Positions 5,908-6,777 of a DNA stretch of 6,777 bases are shown here, one piece after another. Position numbers and translations under genes: made by a program. Source of the DNA: Pseudomonadota bacterium (GTDB lineage: Bacteria > Bdellovibrionota_B > Oligoflexia > Silvanigrellales > Silvanigrellaceae); the NCBI GenBank assembly GCA_027490595.1, contig JAIXXU010000141.1, positions 1-6,777 of the forward strand. Reading direction: 5' to 3'. Within the stretch, counting starts at the first letter, position 1, and every line of letters starts with the position of its first letter. A model generated the notes under the pieces. That model had not been told where the DNA came from. It saw only the letters and a list, made by a program, of their open reading frames with translations, and did not search any database.

Positions 5908-6402
5908 TCAACTAGATTTTAAAAGATTTCCAACCAATTCATTCGCTTCTGTCTGTTCATCAAAAGACTCAAAAGGTGATGGAATAGTCTTTGTTAAGCA
6001 AACAAATCTTCTGTAAAGTTCTTCCTCTGATCCTGACAAATTTTTTCGTCTGAGATCTCGATGAAAGAGCGAATGAAGAGTTTCAGCACCCTTTTTGAGG
6101 ACGATAGATGGGTGAGGTGAGCAGTTATAATTGGCTTGTAAGAAATTTTTTTGGGAAGCTTTCTTCATCCAGGATGAAACAAAAAATATAGCTTCCCTAT
6201 ACTGTAAATTTGATTCCGAGTCACAGTTATTCAAAACATCATTGAGAAGATGAGCTAGTCTTTGAACATTCAAGTCGTCCAGGGCTGATGTTTTTTTTTC
6301 TTCTAATGCCCCTAAAATACCTAAAATGAGGCGAATTTTCTCTTTGAGCTCTTGGTAGAGTCCTTTTAGGGAGTCTTTTGAAGAAAGTTTATTGGTATTC
6401 AA
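5908..6402 (-). CDS. Hypothetical protein downstream of a bactofilin
   Basis: I do not recognise this 164-residue protein. It is soluble, with no signal peptide or membrane span. It appears mostly helical and charged: a Lys/Glu-rich helix at 9-40, hydrophobic helices at 44-60 and 68-82, and an Arg/Lys-rich region at 112-122 before a helical end. The start is TTG at 6400-6402; no in-frame ATG exists upstream before a stop at 6433-6435. GGAG (6413-6416) is 10 bases before the TTG, a little far. An A9 run (6291-6299) encodes Glu35-Lys36-Lys37-Thr38, but the frame stays open past it. The start lies 41 bases after the bactofilin stop on the same strand, so co-transcription is likely and a role with the bactofilin is possible but unproven. 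Heme A synthase follows after 75 bases. Confidence 0.6.
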   Translation of the reverse strand: MNTNKLSSKDSLKGLYQELKEKIRLILGILGALEEKKTSALDDLNVQRLAHLLNDVLNNCDSESNLQYREAIFFVSSWMKKASQKNFLQANYNCSPHPSIVLKKGAETLHSLFHRDLRRKNLSGSEEELYRRFVCLTKTIPSPFESFDEQTEANELVGNLLKSS

Positions 6403-6443
6403 GAAATTTAATCTCCATAAAAAGAAATTAATTCATCATCTGA

Positions 6444-6777
6444 TCAGGCAGCAGAAGCTATAATTTCCGAGGTTTTTTCAGAAATGTTTTTAACTTCGAT
6501 ATAATTAATCTGCCCTTTAATTTTTGCGCCTTCTTCTACGATTAATCTAGCTGCTGTGACTTCTGCATTTACATTAGCAGTTGAGGAAATTTTCAATGTA
6601 TCAGTGGCTGTAACGGAACCTTCAAAACATCCGCAGATCTCGATATTGTTTCCATGGATTTGGCCTTTAATATTTGCTCCATCTTCGATAATAAGTAAGT
6701 CTTCTGAAGTAATTATACCCTCAACTTGACCTGAAATACGTGCTTCGCCTTTTAGTACTAGCTTTCCATTAAAATAA
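6444..6777 (-). CDS. Bactofilin (partial, N-terminus beyond the window)
   Basis: A reading frame enters from the right edge and ends at a TGA at 6444-6446, giving 110 visible residues. The sequence has the regular short-strand rhythm of a right-handed beta-helix: FNGKLVLKGEARISGQVEG, then IIEDGANIKGQIHG, EICGCFEGSVTA, STANVNAEVTA and EEGAKIKGQI, with hydrophobic residues and glycines every 5-6 positions. This is typical of the bactofilin family (DUF583/PF04519), whose members polymerise without nucleotide into filaments or sheets, often under the inner membrane, and affect cell shape, stalk growth or chromosome placement. Only the usual short disordered N-terminal tail and perhaps the first few strands are missing. 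The C-terminal tail is short (~20 residues, NYIEVKNISEKT onward). The adjacent cysteines in ICGC are unusual for the beta-helix. An unknown gene follows on the same strand. Confidence 0.88.
   Translation of the reverse strand, partial: YFNGKLVLKGEARISGQVEGIITSEDLLIIEDGANIKGQIHGNNIEICGCFEGSVTATDTLKISSTANVNAEVTAARLIVEEGAKIKGQINYIEVKNISEKTSEIIASAA

Noticed and set aside
6389..6418. Nine-codon minus-strand frame beginning ATG GAG ATT just before the TTG start of the unknown gene
   Set aside because: The GGAG that would serve the TTG is part of this ATG's own second codon, and no ribosome site is visible upstream of it. Too short to support as a leader peptide.

Overview
The window is AT-rich Gram-negative DNA. 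It carries an exported TPR protein, a membrane-anchored DsbA-family protein, a lipoprotein with a lipobox, a heme A synthase (so an aerobic haem-copper oxidase is likely elsewhere in the genome) and a bactofilin. This mix, the AT bias and the SurA-N-like plus thioredoxin architecture would fit a Bdellovibrionota/Oligoflexia-type bacterium such as a Silvanigrellales member. That placement is inference; no rRNA or other marker gene is present. I see no tRNA, CRISPR array, insertion sequence or phage gene.

Layout. (1) 1-524, minus strand: a gene of unknown function whose reading frame is interrupted at a run of 15 A residues (95-109). Just past the run only the +1-A frame stays open, and it runs off the left edge, so the 149-residue product ending at 75 is probably the front part of a longer protein. 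(2) 525-780: divergent intergenic region with a TATAAT box and AT-rich inverted and direct repeats. (3) 781-3505, plus strand: a three-gene cluster made of an exported TPR protein, an anchored SurA-N-like/DsbA-fold thiol oxidoreductase and an enoyl-CoA hydratase, with gaps of 25 and 6 bases. (4) 3509-4648, minus strand: a lipoprotein of a conserved but uncharacterised family, convergent with the hydratase, the two stop codons being 3 bases apart. (5) 4649-4872: very AT-rich spacer with a probable terminator for the next gene. (6) 4873-5832, minus strand: heme A synthase (CtaA/Cox15), whose start is fixed by a perfect AGGAGG just upstream of an internal ATG. (7) 5908-6402, minus strand: an unrecognised 164-residue protein with a TTG start, directly downstream of (8) 6444-6777, minus strand: the C-terminal 110 residues of a bactofilin that runs off the right edge.

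Working together: the TPR protein and DsbA-like protein form a plausible periplasmic pair, since the mature TPR protein has exactly two cysteines that the neighbouring oxidoreductase could join. The bactofilin and the unknown gene behind it look co-transcribed, which makes the unknown protein a candidate cytoskeleton-associated factor. The hydratase and heme A synthase are metabolic genes with no obvious link to their neighbours. I found no clearly new multi-gene system. The most notable signal is the A15 tract inside the first gene.
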